DNA of 64,000 nucleotides from F1-120-MAGs238 sp964484185 (GTDB lineage Bacteria; Planctomycetota; Phycisphaerae; Phycisphaerales; UBA1924): positions 62,001 through 126,000 of the forward strand of contig CAZAEQ010000002.1 of the NCBI GenBank assembly GCA_964484185.1. The letters run 5' to 3'. The position numbers were made by a program, and so were the translations under genes. How positions within the stretch are numbered: the stretch's first letter is position 1; each line of letters opens with the position of its first letter. The notes beneath the pieces were generated by a model. It searched no databases, was not told where the DNA came from, and saw only the letters and a list, made by a program, of their open reading frames with translations. Shown here piece by piece: positions 9,601 through 17,201 of the stretch.

Positions 9601-10203
9601 GGCGAAATCCAGGTCGTTTCCAACGACTATCAGCTTCAAGGCGGCTTCCTCAGCGGCACCGGTTTGATCGATTCCAACGTCATCAACTCCGCCGGCACCA
9701 TGGCCCCAGGCTCTCCTACCGGCGTGCTCACCATCGAAGGCAACTTCACTCAGAACTCCGGAGCCACCTTTGATTTCGAAGTCGGAAGCACGACCAATCC
9801 CGCGCTCAATGACACACTCAACCTCATCTCCGGCGGCGTAGCCAACCTCAGCGGCACGATTCGTATTCACCGGACACCCGGTTTCGTTCCTCCACTTGGT
9901 CAAGGCTTCACCATTGTCGGCACCGCCCCCAATTTGCGCCTCGGCAATTTCACATCCATCATCTCCGATGACTTCTGGCACATTGAATATCTTCATAACG
10001 CAGCTGTCGCAGTTTTTGACGGCCTCGGCACTCCAGCGTGCCCCGCAGATTTCAATGACGATGGTGTTCTCGATCTCTTTGATTACCTCGATTTCGTGGA
10101 GGCCTTCGCAGCAAACCTACCCAGTGCTGACTACAACAACGACTTCGTCATTGACTTCTTTGACTATCTCGACTTCATCGACGCGTTCAGCCTCGGCTGT
10201 TGA
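6643..10203 (+). CDS. Large exported repeat protein (adhesin/beta-solenoid-like) with GC-type dockerin tail
   Basis: Start at ATG 6643 behind gggag, giving 1186 aa; an in-frame TTG lies 6 codons upstream. A signal peptide is clear (MFLAASSLVALAAASAPAQQ). Residues ~35-60 (WVGPANGFWSAPGNW) resemble the start of autotransporter-type passenger domains. The body is five degenerate ~180-aa repeats, each opening with [MLE]NSAGNxTD and containing SNSTANRxYxxxG, IRGSMQLGxNLM and FxNxGxI; repeats 3-5 are very similar. This looks like a beta-solenoid surface protein. After a region like the close of such passengers (GTLIDSNVINSAGTMAPG, GVLTIEGNFTQ) comes the paired EF-hand-like tail ending in SLGC, not an outer-membrane barrel. 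Binding partner unknown. Confidence 0.85.
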   Translation: MRNRRTPLAMFLAASSLVALAAASAPAQQILSRWVGPANGFWSAPGNWHNLDVPNIPGDVALIPNGTSPVLNISVTLDKFGIEPGAILQHSNNVTMTVLAQTDGLGVTGLMSNEGIYAMNSAGNITDLRISGPAGSYAAFGNIFLTPSRLVCSNSTANRIYGVNGVEKLILGEEAILEGSAQLGLNLLEVENYGAIRATASQGLYLDPNGAGFTNRGTLAAVSGPLFVTNGVFRNLGAGAIVAEAGQSVYIDSARVEGGQLDTSISGSIYTRGSSLVDVRLNGFARVPNNTNCRLETALTLINSGSTFSLESAGNVTDAIIDTPVTLHGASFNAGITSSNSTANRIYSNSGQRLTLADTAYIRGSMQLGFNLMPLTVNEFCAVEAFGNQGLIIDPDAGGVLNNGVLRGRAGSTLTLANGVFTNSLGTIDAEGGGTVSISSATILGGRLTGGGVTVLASSLLDNVTNEANLQISNNTSDTLRNTLVNNSTLSMNSAGNVTDLKITGPVTISGPGAIVASNTQANRFYSDNESRLTNAAGHTIRGSMQLGLNLMSVTNNGLIEAAGSQGMTIDADGNGFDNNNLVRANSGSSLVISSTAFDNTGAIIHAQDNATVNINSSTVLAGTLTSAGTGFINFHSSELNSVTNSADLRLPNNNSDVLRNTLINNATLSMNSAGNVTDLRIVGPVTITGPGSISASNTQANRMYSDNGSTLTNAAGHTIRGSMQLGVNLMSIINNGLIEAVGNQGMTIDADVNGFDNNNLVRASSGSSLNISSSAFDNTGATIHAQDNSSVTFSSSTILAGTLTSAGSGFINFVSSELNAVTNNADLRLPNNSGDFLRNTLVNNGALNMNSAGNTTDLRMVGPVTISGTGALNASNSQANRIYGDAGSRLTNGASHTIRGAMQLGVNLMSITNQGSIIATGSQGITIDPDANGFDNQGVLNASGGNITIDAGPFTTSGTVIADAGRLINRTSGNFIQTGGNVVANGEIQVVSNDYQLQGGFLSGTGLIDSNVINSAGTMAPGSPTGVLTIEGNFTQNSGATFDFEVGSTTNPALNDTLNLISGGVANLSGTIRIHRTPGFVPPLGQGFTIVGTAPNLRLGNFTSIISDDFWHIEYLHNAAVAVFDGLGTPACPADFNDDGVLDLFDYLDFVEAFAANLPSADYNNDFVIDFFDYLDFIDAFSLGC
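6997..9530 (+). repeat. Five in-frame tandem repeats of about 540 bp
   Basis: Equivalent positions of the SAGN motif lie at 6997, 7570, 8116, 8653 and 9190, giving periods of 573, 546, 537 and 537 bp. The last three units are nearly identical in protein sequence and close in DNA, so they are the most recent duplications. Repeats of this kind can be collapsed or expanded by short-read assembly. Confidence 0.85.
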
Positions 10204-10501
10204 GCAGCCAGACGCATAATTCGCAATCACGCAAGCTCAAACGGCGTGCTGTCAAAGCGCTAATCGCAGGTATTTTCCAGATCTGAAAGCGGATCCAGTG
10301 AAGTGCGCAAACGAACCGCACGCGAGCGCCAACTCCAATTGTGCTCGACACTCACGCGATTTTTCACATTTTCCCCAAAATAGAAAAGTACAAAAATCAC
10401 TTGCGTTCCTGCAAGATTTCAACTCCTGCACGCAATTCACAGTGTCGCATCTGAACTGTCTCAGAATGCACCACAACTTGCCTCTCACTCAGGAGTTTCC
10501 C
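10204..10501. other. Intergenic region before the CTERM-type gene
   Basis: About 300 bases. The open frame continues upstream from the chosen GTG start but has no signal-like content there. A T/A-rich stretch near 10370-10400 (tttttcacattttccccaaaatagaaaag) may be promoter-associated. No terminator is obvious after the adhesin gene. Confidence 0.4.
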
Positions 10502-11233
10502 GTGTTCAACGCCCACACCAACGCTCGTTCACTCGTCGCCGCCGCACTCGCAACCCTCGTCTTCGCTTCCTCAGCACACGCTGTCACCTCCTTCTTTGAT
10601 GGCATCTTCAATAACTCTGACTGGAACCTCACCACTATCACCAACGCCAGCGGCGCCGGCAGCACCGCCCAGGGCTTCCAGGTTCTCGCAGGAGGTAATC
10701 CCAACGAGTATCGAAGAATCCGACACCAGCTCATTGTGGGTGCTGCGGGCAACGGAGCCGTCCACAGCATCCACCTGAACAACACCGCTTTCTATACGCC
10801 TTCAAGCCAGGGCGCCATCACCTCAATCAACTACAGCGAAGACTCCATCAACTTCCTGCCCACTCAGGGCGGTAACGGCCAGGGAACCGGACTCGCCATC
10901 CTTCAGAACGGCAAATACTACGAAATGCGCAACCCCACGCTCGTCATGCCGGCATCAGGTTTCACAAACTGGGCTCCTAACGCAGCACCCGGAACCATCG
11001 CAACTGACTACTGGGAAGTCACTCTCGCCGGCGTCCTCAACTCTTCCTCCAACCCCGACTTCTCCATCACCGGCACCGTCATGCAGCTGGGCTTCTGGCG
11101 CGGCAACTCCGCAAACCAGAACATCAACACTGACTGCGGCATCGACAATTGGCACGTGGACATCATCCCCACTCCAGGCTCCCTCGCTCTCCTGGGCCTC
11201 GGTGGTTTCGCAGCTGTCCGTCGCCGTCGCTGA
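10502..11233 (+). CDS. Exported protein with PEP-CTERM-like sorting tail
   Basis: Start at GTG 10502, seven nt after caggag; an in-frame ATG at 10466 (MHHNLPLTQEF) is the alternative. The product is 243 aa with signal peptide SLVAAALATLVFASSAHA. The middle is an all-beta-looking secreted domain (FNNSDWNLTTI, YYEMRNPTLVM, TDYWEVTL) that I cannot assign to a named family. The C-terminus is PTPGSLALLGLGGFAAVRRRR: Pro-rich turn, hydrophobic helix and Arg cluster, the PEP-CTERM/exosortase sorting architecture. It is probably membrane-anchored in transit and then processed. A strong terminator follows. Confidence 0.8.
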   Translation: MFNAHTNARSLVAAALATLVFASSAHAVTSFFDGIFNNSDWNLTTITNASGAGSTAQGFQVLAGGNPNEYRRIRHQLIVGAAGNGAVHSIHLNNTAFYTPSSQGAITSINYSEDSINFLPTQGGNGQGTGLAILQNGKYYEMRNPTLVMPASGFTNWAPNAAPGTIATDYWEVTLAGVLNSSSNPDFSITGTVMQLGFWRGNSANQNINTDCGIDNWHVDIIPTPGSLALLGLGGFAAVRRRR

Positions 11234-11267
11234 TCCCGAGCTCTCTCCTCTCTAACTTGCTCCTTGA

Positions 11268-11317
11268 CAACACGACCCGGATCGGCCTGTGGTGCTGATC
11301 CGGGTCGTGGTTGTTTT
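11268..11317 (+). terminator. Intrinsic terminator after the CTERM-type gene
   Basis: A perfect 13-bp stem (cacgacccggatc / gatccgggtcgtg, 11271-11283 with 11297-11309) is followed by gttgtttt. Strong and unambiguous. Confidence 0.9.
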
Positions 11318-11484
11318 AGTTCATTGTCTGAAATTCCTTTGTTTCTGATCACTTCTTCTGGTAAGCTCCGCCTGTCATGCCTGACGGCTTCGGTTCATTC
11401 TCACCTTCTCGTGTCTGATAACCAACATCAGTTCAATCGCTGAATGTTCTCACATCCGACCGCTCGTTTCCAGGGGTCTTTCTT

Positions 11485-12552
11485 ATGAACATTCACACTT
11501 TCCGCTTGCAGTCCATTCCAGCGCTTCTAAGCCTCTTACTCGTCGCCGCATCGGCAACCGCCGGCCCGCTCAACCCGCCCGCCGGGCCGGTGACAAGCAC
11601 GCATAAGACGCTTACCGAGGTTGAGCCGCGGACGGCGATCAACGCCACCAACACCCCCGGCGACGCCAACAGCCTCTTCAAAATCACCCAGCCCGGCTCC
11701 TCCTACCTGACCGGCAACATCACTGGCGTGGCAGGCAAGCACGGCATCGCGATCGCTTCCAGCGGCGTGACGCTCGACCTCAACGGCTTCGACTTAGCGG
11801 GTGTTGAGGGCTCGCTCGACGGTGTGAGTGTCACGGCGGTCCTGCTGCGCAACATCGCGGTGGTCAACGGCTCGGTCCGCAACTGGGGCGATGAGGGTGT
11901 GGACCTGGGAACGTCCACCTCAACCAACGGCCGCATCGAAGGCGTGCGTACCAGCGGAAACGTCGGCGAGGGCATCTCGATCGGACGCGGCAGTACGGTC
12001 TCAAACTGCGCAGCGCACCAGAATGGTCTCGATGGAATAGTCACCCGTGAAGGCAGCACAGTCTCGAATTGCTCGGCGTACCAGAACAACGGGAACGGCA
12101 TCACCGGTACCGACGGCTGCACGATCTCGAACTGCTCGACATTTGACAACTCCGGCAACGGCATCAGCGTTATTGGCGGCAGCACGGTTCAGGGCTGTAC
12201 CGTCCGAGCCAGTTTCCTCGACGGCATCCTGTGCAATGTGTCCTGCGTCATCCGCGACAACACCTGCTCGTCCAACGGCATCGGCACGGGCAACGGCGCG
12301 GGAATCCACGCCACCGGAGCTGACAACCGTATTGAGGGCAACAACTGCACAGCTGCCGACCGCGGCATCGACGTGGACGTTGCCGGCAACATCATTATCC
12401 GCAACACGTGCTCGGGCAACAGCAACAACTGGGATGCGGTCGCCGGCAACGTCATCCTCGTCATCAACGCCGCGACTTCGGGAGCCGTCACCGGCAACTC
12501 GGACGGCACGGCGCCGGGCTCGACCGACCCCAATGCCAATTTCACGTACTGA
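11485..12552 (+). CDS. Secreted right-handed parallel beta-helix protein, paralog 1
   Basis: 355 aa with signal peptide (ALLSLLLVAASATA). After it comes the cap module shared by all four tandem copies: GPLNPPAGPV, then KTLTEVEPRTAIN, NTPGDANSLFKITQPGS, YLTGNITGV and SSGVTLDLNGFDL. The remainder is a run of ~20-25-residue parallel beta-helix rungs, several reading STVSNCxAxQNxxxGI, as in NosD/pectate-lyase-type solenoids. No catalytic motif is visible, so a binding or structural surface role is more likely than lyase activity. The C-terminus is STDPNANFTY. The copy lies 40 nt upstream of paralog 2. Confidence 0.82.
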   Translation: MNIHTFRLQSIPALLSLLLVAASATAGPLNPPAGPVTSTHKTLTEVEPRTAINATNTPGDANSLFKITQPGSSYLTGNITGVAGKHGIAIASSGVTLDLNGFDLAGVEGSLDGVSVTAVLLRNIAVVNGSVRNWGDEGVDLGTSTSTNGRIEGVRTSGNVGEGISIGRGSTVSNCAAHQNGLDGIVTREGSTVSNCSAYQNNGNGITGTDGCTISNCSTFDNSGNGISVIGGSTVQGCTVRASFLDGILCNVSCVIRDNTCSSNGIGTGNGAGIHATGADNRIEGNNCTAADRGIDVDVAGNIIIRNTCSGNSNNWDAVAGNVILVINAATSGAVTGNSDGTAPGSTDPNANFTY

Positions 12553-12592
12553 ACCGTTCAACCCCGAATTTTACATCGCCAGGAATTAGTCC

Positions 12593-13723
12593 ATGATCCA
12601 CAGAAACACCATCATCTCGTTCGCCGCAGTCACCATCTTTGCCACCGCCGCGCTTATCGCGGGGCCGCTCAATCCGCCCGCCGGGCCGGTGACGAGTACG
12701 TACAAGACGCTCACCGAGGTCGAGCCGCGGATCGCCATCAACGCGACCAACACCCCCGGCGACGCCGACAGCCTCTTCAAGATCACCCAGCCCGGCTCCT
12801 ACTACCTCATCGGCAACATCACCGGCGTCGTGGGCAAGCACGGCGTCGAGATCGCCGCCAGCGGCGTCACGCTCGATCTCAACGGGTTTGATCTCGTGGG
12901 CGTGCCCGCGATGGGCGCCTTCGACGGTGTGAACGTCACCGTGGGCAGCCTGACGAACATCACGGTCATCAACGGCTCGGTCCGCGACTGGGGCGGCGAC
13001 GGCGTGGACCTCAGGACGGGTAACGCGACCAACTGCCGCATCGACGGCGTGCTCGCAAGCGGCAACGCTGGCAACGGCATCCGCACCGGCCCCAGTTGCA
13101 TGATCTCGAACTGCTCGGCATCCACCAGCGGCAGCAACGGCTTCTCGACCGGCAGCGGCTGCGCGGTCTCGAACTGCTTGGCGACTTCCAACACCGGCTT
13201 CGGCATCATCACCAGCAACGGCTGCACGGTCTCGAACTGCTCGGCGACCTCCAACACCGCCACTGGCATTGTCACCGACATTGGTTGCACCATCACGAAC
13301 TGCTCGGCATACCTCAACACCGGGAGGGGCATTTCTGTCACCAGCGGCTGCACGGTCATGAACTGCACCGCCCGAACCAACACCCTCGACGGCATCGCGT
13401 GCTCACTCGGCTGCGTGATCCGCGGCAACACCTGCTCGGGCAACGGCAACGGTGACAGCGGCGCGGGCATCCTCGCCGCCAGCGCCGACAACCGCATCGA
13501 GGGCAACAACTGCACCGCGGCCGATTACGGCATCAAGGTTGACCAGTCGGTCAACCTCGTGTTCGGCAACTCCTGCCGGGCGAACACAACCGCCAACTAC
13601 AGCATCGCCGCAGGAAACACCGTCGGCGTCATCATCATCCCCCCTGCGAGCGGGGCCATCAACGGCAACTCCGGAGCCGGCGGAATGGGCACAACCGACC
13701 CGTGGGCCAACTTCGCGTTCTGA
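12593..13723 (+). CDS. Secreted right-handed parallel beta-helix protein, paralog 2
   Basis: 376 aa with short signal peptide (ISFAAVTIFATAALIA) and the same N-terminal cap as its neighbours (GPLNPPAGPVTSTYKTL, SLFKITQPGSYYLIGNITGV). The helix region has strongly repetitive rungs of the form GCxVSNCxATSNTxxGI, with Cys at fixed positions that would stack in the solenoid. It ends TDPWANFAF. Shine-Dalgarno-like aggaa precedes the ATG. The DNA after its stop carries a fragment of another paralog's 3' end (13742-13774), so this gene probably took part in a recombination event. GC content is visibly higher than in the flanking secreted genes. Confidence 0.82.
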   Translation: MIHRNTIISFAAVTIFATAALIAGPLNPPAGPVTSTYKTLTEVEPRIAINATNTPGDADSLFKITQPGSYYLIGNITGVVGKHGVEIAASGVTLDLNGFDLVGVPAMGAFDGVNVTVGSLTNITVINGSVRDWGGDGVDLRTGNATNCRIDGVLASGNAGNGIRTGPSCMISNCSASTSGSNGFSTGSGCAVSNCLATSNTGFGIITSNGCTVSNCSATSNTATGIVTDIGCTITNCSAYLNTGRGISVTSGCTVMNCTARTNTLDGIACSLGCVIRGNTCSGNGNGDSGAGILAASADNRIEGNNCTAADYGIKVDQSVNLVFGNSCRANTTANYSIAAGNTVGVIIIPPASGAINGNSGAGGMGTTDPWANFAF

Positions 13724-13741
13724 ACCAATCGCATGCGCTGA

Positions 13742-13774
13742 TCAACCGACCCCAACGCAAACTTCACATACTGA
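13742..13774 (+). pseudogene. Vestigial 3' end of a lost beta-helix paralog
   Basis: Eleven codons read STDPNANFTY-stop, identical in protein to the C-terminus of paralog 1, but they lie downstream of paralog 2's own stop with no open frame leading in. The DNA after it (ttcgctct...aaggaaccaattcATG) closely matches the spacer after paralog 3. This is most simply the remnant of a former gene copy deleted or fused by recombination between the tandem paralogs. Confidence 0.75.
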
Positions 13775-13815
13775 TTCGCTCTGCACTCGAATGACACATA
13801 ACAAGGAACCAATTC

Positions 13816-14937
13816 ATGATCCGCAGAAATACCATCCTCTCCTTCGCCGCGGCAACGCTCTTCGCCACCGCCGCGCTCGTCGCGGGCCCGCTTGATCCGC
13901 CCGCCGGACCGGTGACGAGTACGTACAAGACGCTCAACGAGGTCGAGCCGCGGACCGCCATCAACGCCACCAACACGCCGGGTGATGCGGACAGCCTGTT
14001 CAAGATCACGCAGCCGGGAAGCTACTACCTCACGGGGAACATCACCGGCGTGGTGGGCAAGCACGGGGTTGAGATCGCGGCGAGCGGGGTGACGCTCGAC
14101 CTGATGGGGTTCTCGCTCCAGGGTGTCCCGGGTTCGCTCAGCGGCGTCGCGGCGGTTTTCCCCACGCAGAACGTGATCGTGCGGAACGGGACGGCGAGCG
14201 CCTGGGGTGTGGATGGGATCGGGCTCATCTCGGTGTCCGCCGTGGTCGATTCGATCATCAGCGAGGCGAACGGGCAGGACGGTGTTGATGTAGGTTCCAA
14301 CAGCGTGGTGCGGGCGTGCGTGGGCCGCGGCAACGCCTTCCGCGGGATCATCGCGGGGACGGGGTGCTCGGTGACGGCGTGCACGGCCATCGGCAACACC
14401 ATGCAGGGGATCAACGTCAACTCGCGCAGCAGCGTGACGGGGTGCGCTGCGGAGGCCAACACGGGCGACGGGATCAGCGCCTCGTTCGGCACGGTGATCG
14501 CCGACTGCTCCAGCGGGTCCAACACCGCCTCTGGGATCTCGATCGCTCAAGGCGGGATAGTGACGCGCTGCTTCGTCTCGTTCAACGCGGGGGACGGGAT
14601 CGTGAGCGCCGGCGACGGGACCATCGTGGGCAACGCGTGCGACAACAACGGCAATGGCAGCGGCATCTCGGGAGCGGGGATTCTGCTGACGGGCACCGAC
14701 AACCGCGTCGAGGGGAACAACTGCACGGATTCCGACTTTGGAATCCGCGTAACCGCCGTCGGCAACTTCATCATCCGGAACACCTGCTCGGGGAACACCT
14801 CCAACTGGGATATCGCCATCGGCAACTCGGTCGGCCCGATCGTGGTAGTGGGCACGAACGCCGCGGCCATCACCGGCACCGGCCCCGCCCCCTTCACACT
14901 CGGCTCCACCGACCCTCACGCCAACTTCTCGTACTGA
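13816..14937 (+). CDS. Secreted right-handed parallel beta-helix protein, paralog 3
   Basis: 373 aa. The leader, start context (caaggaaccaattcATG) and signal peptide (LSFAAATLFATAALVA) nearly match paralog 4, and the cap module is almost identical to that of paralog 2 (GPLDPPAGPVTSTYKTLNEVEPR ... YYLTGNITGVVGKHGVEI). The helix part differs in sequence, with rungs such as VVRACVGRGNAFRGI and VTGCAAEANTGDGI. From about 14040 to 14750 Gly is mostly GGG/GGA and base composition is about 65% GC on the lines I counted, unlike the GGC-rich style of the neighbours. The gene is therefore probably mosaic. It ends STDPHANFSY. Role as for the other copies: surface solenoid, ligand unknown. Confidence 0.82.
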   Translation: MIRRNTILSFAAATLFATAALVAGPLDPPAGPVTSTYKTLNEVEPRTAINATNTPGDADSLFKITQPGSYYLTGNITGVVGKHGVEIAASGVTLDLMGFSLQGVPGSLSGVAAVFPTQNVIVRNGTASAWGVDGIGLISVSAVVDSIISEANGQDGVDVGSNSVVRACVGRGNAFRGIIAGTGCSVTACTAIGNTMQGINVNSRSSVTGCAAEANTGDGISASFGTVIADCSSGSNTASGISIAQGGIVTRCFVSFNAGDGIVSAGDGTIVGNACDNNGNGSGISGAGILLTGTDNRVEGNNCTDSDFGIRVTAVGNFIIRNTCSGNTSNWDIAIGNSVGPIVVVGTNAAAITGTGPAPFTLGSTDPHANFSY

Positions 14938-14978
14938 TTCGCTCCTGATTCGAATAAGACATCACAAGGAACCAATTC

Positions 14979-16196
14979 ATGATTCGCAGAAATACCATCA
15001 TCTCCTTCGCCGCGGCAGCCGTATTTGCCGCCGCCACACTCATCGCCGGTCCGCTCAATCCACCCGCAGGCGCTGTGGCACCCACCTACAAGACGCTCAC
15101 TGAGGTTGAACCCCGAATCGCTATTAACTCAACTAATACGCCTGGTGATCCCGACAGTACCTTTCGAATCACCCAGTCCGGCTCTTATTACCTCACCGCC
15201 AACATGACCGGCGAAGCCGCCAAGAAAGGCATCGAGATCCAGATTGGCGGTGGTCAGCAGGTCACAATCGACCTCAACGGCTTCACCATGACCGGAACGG
15301 GTGCCTCAAGCTCGTTTCCCGCAATATATATCGATGGTGTGAGTGCCCACGTCCGAGTCCACAACGGCGCGATTCGCAGCTGGAGGACCGCCATTCAGCA
15401 CTTCCTCGGGGGCAGCATCACCGTTGAAGATGTACATGCGTACCTCTCCACCGCAATTCAGTTTGATCTTCGCAACGCAACCTGTGTGCGCTGCTTCGCC
15501 GACGACGGATCCAACGCTGGCTTCTTCATAGATGGCGGCACATTGACCGACTGCATCGCCCGTAGCAACTCCGGCTCTGGCTTCACCATTAATAGCGCTG
15601 CCACCATCGTTCGCGGATGTGCTTCACTCTCTAACTCCGGCGGCGGCTTCAATCTTGGTCAGGGGATCGCCGAGAATTGTCGCGCTGAATCCAACACCGG
15701 GACTGGCTTTACTAATCCAGGAACAATGACAAACTGCACCTCTTTGTCCAATACTGGCGATGGCATCTCAGTTTCGTTTGCCGGTGTCGTCCGCGGATGC
15801 AATGTCTCCAGTAACGGAAGCGACGGAATTCAGGTCTCGTCCGGCTCACGCATTGAAGGGAATTCAATTTCCAACAATAACTTCCACGGAGTCAATGTTT
15901 CTGGAAGCCGTACCACCGTGTGCAATAACAGCATCTCTTCAAACGGCCGGGCCACCGGAGTCTTCGCCGGCGTCTTCTGTTCCGGCACAGACAACTCGAT
16001 CGATAACAACCACATTACCAATTTGTTGCTCGCGGGTGACGACTTTGGAGTTCAAGTGACCGGTACCAGCAATCTCATCGTCCGAAACCAGCTTTCTGCT
16101 GTGAGCACATACTTCTCCGTCATTGCCGGCAATACCAGCGGCGGATCGTCCACCACCCCCGCCACCGCCACAGCATGGGCAAACATCACCTACTGA
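14979..16196 (+). CDS. Secreted right-handed parallel beta-helix protein, paralog 4
   Basis: 405 aa, the longest and most diverged copy. The signal peptide (ISFAAAAVFAAATLIA) and upstream 15 nt match paralog 3. The cap module is recognisable but changed (PLNPPAGAVAPTYKTLTEVEPRIAINSTNTPGD, SGSYYLTANMTGEAAKKGIEI). The rungs (CVRCFADDGSNAGFFIDGG, TVCNNSISSNGRATG) are parallel beta-helix-like. It ends AWANITY, keeping the Asn-x-x-aromatic terminus of the set. Codon style returns to that of the flanking genes. The next gene is 71 nt downstream on the same strand. Confidence 0.8.
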   Translation: MIRRNTIISFAAAAVFAAATLIAGPLNPPAGAVAPTYKTLTEVEPRIAINSTNTPGDPDSTFRITQSGSYYLTANMTGEAAKKGIEIQIGGGQQVTIDLNGFTMTGTGASSSFPAIYIDGVSAHVRVHNGAIRSWRTAIQHFLGGSITVEDVHAYLSTAIQFDLRNATCVRCFADDGSNAGFFIDGGTLTDCIARSNSGSGFTINSAATIVRGCASLSNSGGGFNLGQGIAENCRAESNTGTGFTNPGTMTNCTSLSNTGDGISVSFAGVVRGCNVSSNGSDGIQVSSGSRIEGNSISNNNFHGVNVSGSRTTVCNNSISSNGRATGVFAGVFCSGTDNSIDNNHITNLLLAGDDFGVQVTGTSNLIVRNQLSAVSTYFSVIAGNTSGGSSTTPATATAWANITY

Positions 16197-16267
16197 ATAG
16201 TCACTCGATACAACATTCTTATCAAAATTCTCTCCCCACGCCTCGCTTGCTTAAGAAAAGGTCCACC

Positions 16268-16933
16268 ATGAACACTCACTCAAAATTCATCACGCCGGCA
16301 TTTCTGCTGATGTCCGCACTTTCCTTCACCACAGCGTTCGCCCAGTCAAATATCCAAGCCGCTCACAAAGTTGCGTGGTGCGAGAATATTGGCTGGACCA
16401 ACTGGCGAGATTCTGGAAGTCCTTCCTCCACCCAAGGCGCCATCATCGCGGGCACGTTCCTCACAGGCTTCATCTGGTCAGAAAATACCGGCTACATCAA
16501 TCTCGGCGATGGCTCCCCGGTCAACGGCTCTGCCTACGCAAATGCCAGCGGCGCAGATTCAGGTGTCAATATCCTCCCTGACGATCGCCTTGGCGGTCTC
16601 GCCTGGGGCGAGAACATCGGCTGGATCAACTTCGGCCCATTCGCCTCTCTCGCCGCCGACCAGCAAGCAAGGCTTGACCCAATTTCTGCCCGTCTCCGCG
16701 GCTACGCCTGGGGCGAAAACGTCGGATGGATCAATCTCAATGATACAAATCATTACGTCGGAATCCTCTGCCCCGCCGATTTCAACCAGGATGGTGCCAT
16801 TGATTTCTTTGACTACCTCGACTTTGTTGATGCTTTCAGTTCCAACTTCCCCTCCGCCGATTTCAACAGCGATGGTTCCATAGATTTCTTCGACTACCTC
16901 GACTTCGTTGACGCCTTCAGTATTGGCTGCTGA
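16268..16933 (+). CDS. Exported WGENxGWIN-repeat protein with GC-type dockerin tail
   Basis: Start at ATG 16268 gives 221 aa with signal peptide FLLMSALSFTTAFA; the open frame upstream overlaps the previous gene and is not signal-like. The mature part has four copies of a W-x-ENxG[WY]xN motif (AWCENIGWTNW, IWSENTGYINLG, AWGENIGWINFG, AWGENVGWINLN) spaced 35-55 residues apart, which looks like a small repeat fold of unknown function. The C-terminus is the paired tail (DFNQDGAIDFFDYLDFVDAF, DFNSDGSIDFFDYLDFVDAF) ending SIGC. Probably cell-surface attached. Confidence 0.78.
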   Translation: MNTHSKFITPAFLLMSALSFTTAFAQSNIQAAHKVAWCENIGWTNWRDSGSPSSTQGAIIAGTFLTGFIWSENTGYINLGDGSPVNGSAYANASGADSGVNILPDDRLGGLAWGENIGWINFGPFASLAADQQARLDPISARLRGYAWGENVGWINLNDTNHYVGILCPADFNQDGAIDFFDYLDFVDAFSSNFPSADFNSDGSIDFFDYLDFVDAFSIGC

Positions 16934-17201
16934 TCATCACTGCCCTGCCCAAAGCGAAACACGCCGCGTCGTGAATAGCGCTGTTCCATACTGCCACGAT
17001 CGGCGGAGCAGTGGTACTCTGCTTTCACTCAGGCACTGACACGCAACCAACACCTTCGATTCGCACTTTTGCAAACGAACCCCTTCTCTCAGTTCCGCTC
17101 TTTCAGCCTTGGCAGAGCTTGTATCACTTCCTGCTGCTTTCCGAACCAAAATCTCGCGAAATCACCTTTCATTTCCTCAATAATTTTGCTAGTCTCTTCC
17201 C

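Larger units (their letters stand above)
11485..16196 (+). repeat. Tandem array of four beta-helix paralogs
   Basis: Four co-directional genes share signal peptide, ~80-residue cap and aromatic C-terminus, while the solenoid parts diverge. Spacers are 40, 92 and 41 nt. The conserved 5' blocks are long enough for homologous recombination between copies, and the orphan 3' fragment at 13742 shows that this has probably happened. Confidence 0.8.

Noticed and set aside
6643..10203. Autotransporter with outer-membrane barrel
   Set aside because: The C-terminus is a dockerin-like EF-hand pair, not a beta-barrel, so the term autotransporter is not used for the call.
13597..14919. 440-codon minus-strand frame across paralogs 2 and 3
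   Set aside because: Arg/Asp/Ala-rich low-complexity shadow of high-GC beta-helix genes; it crosses two real genes.
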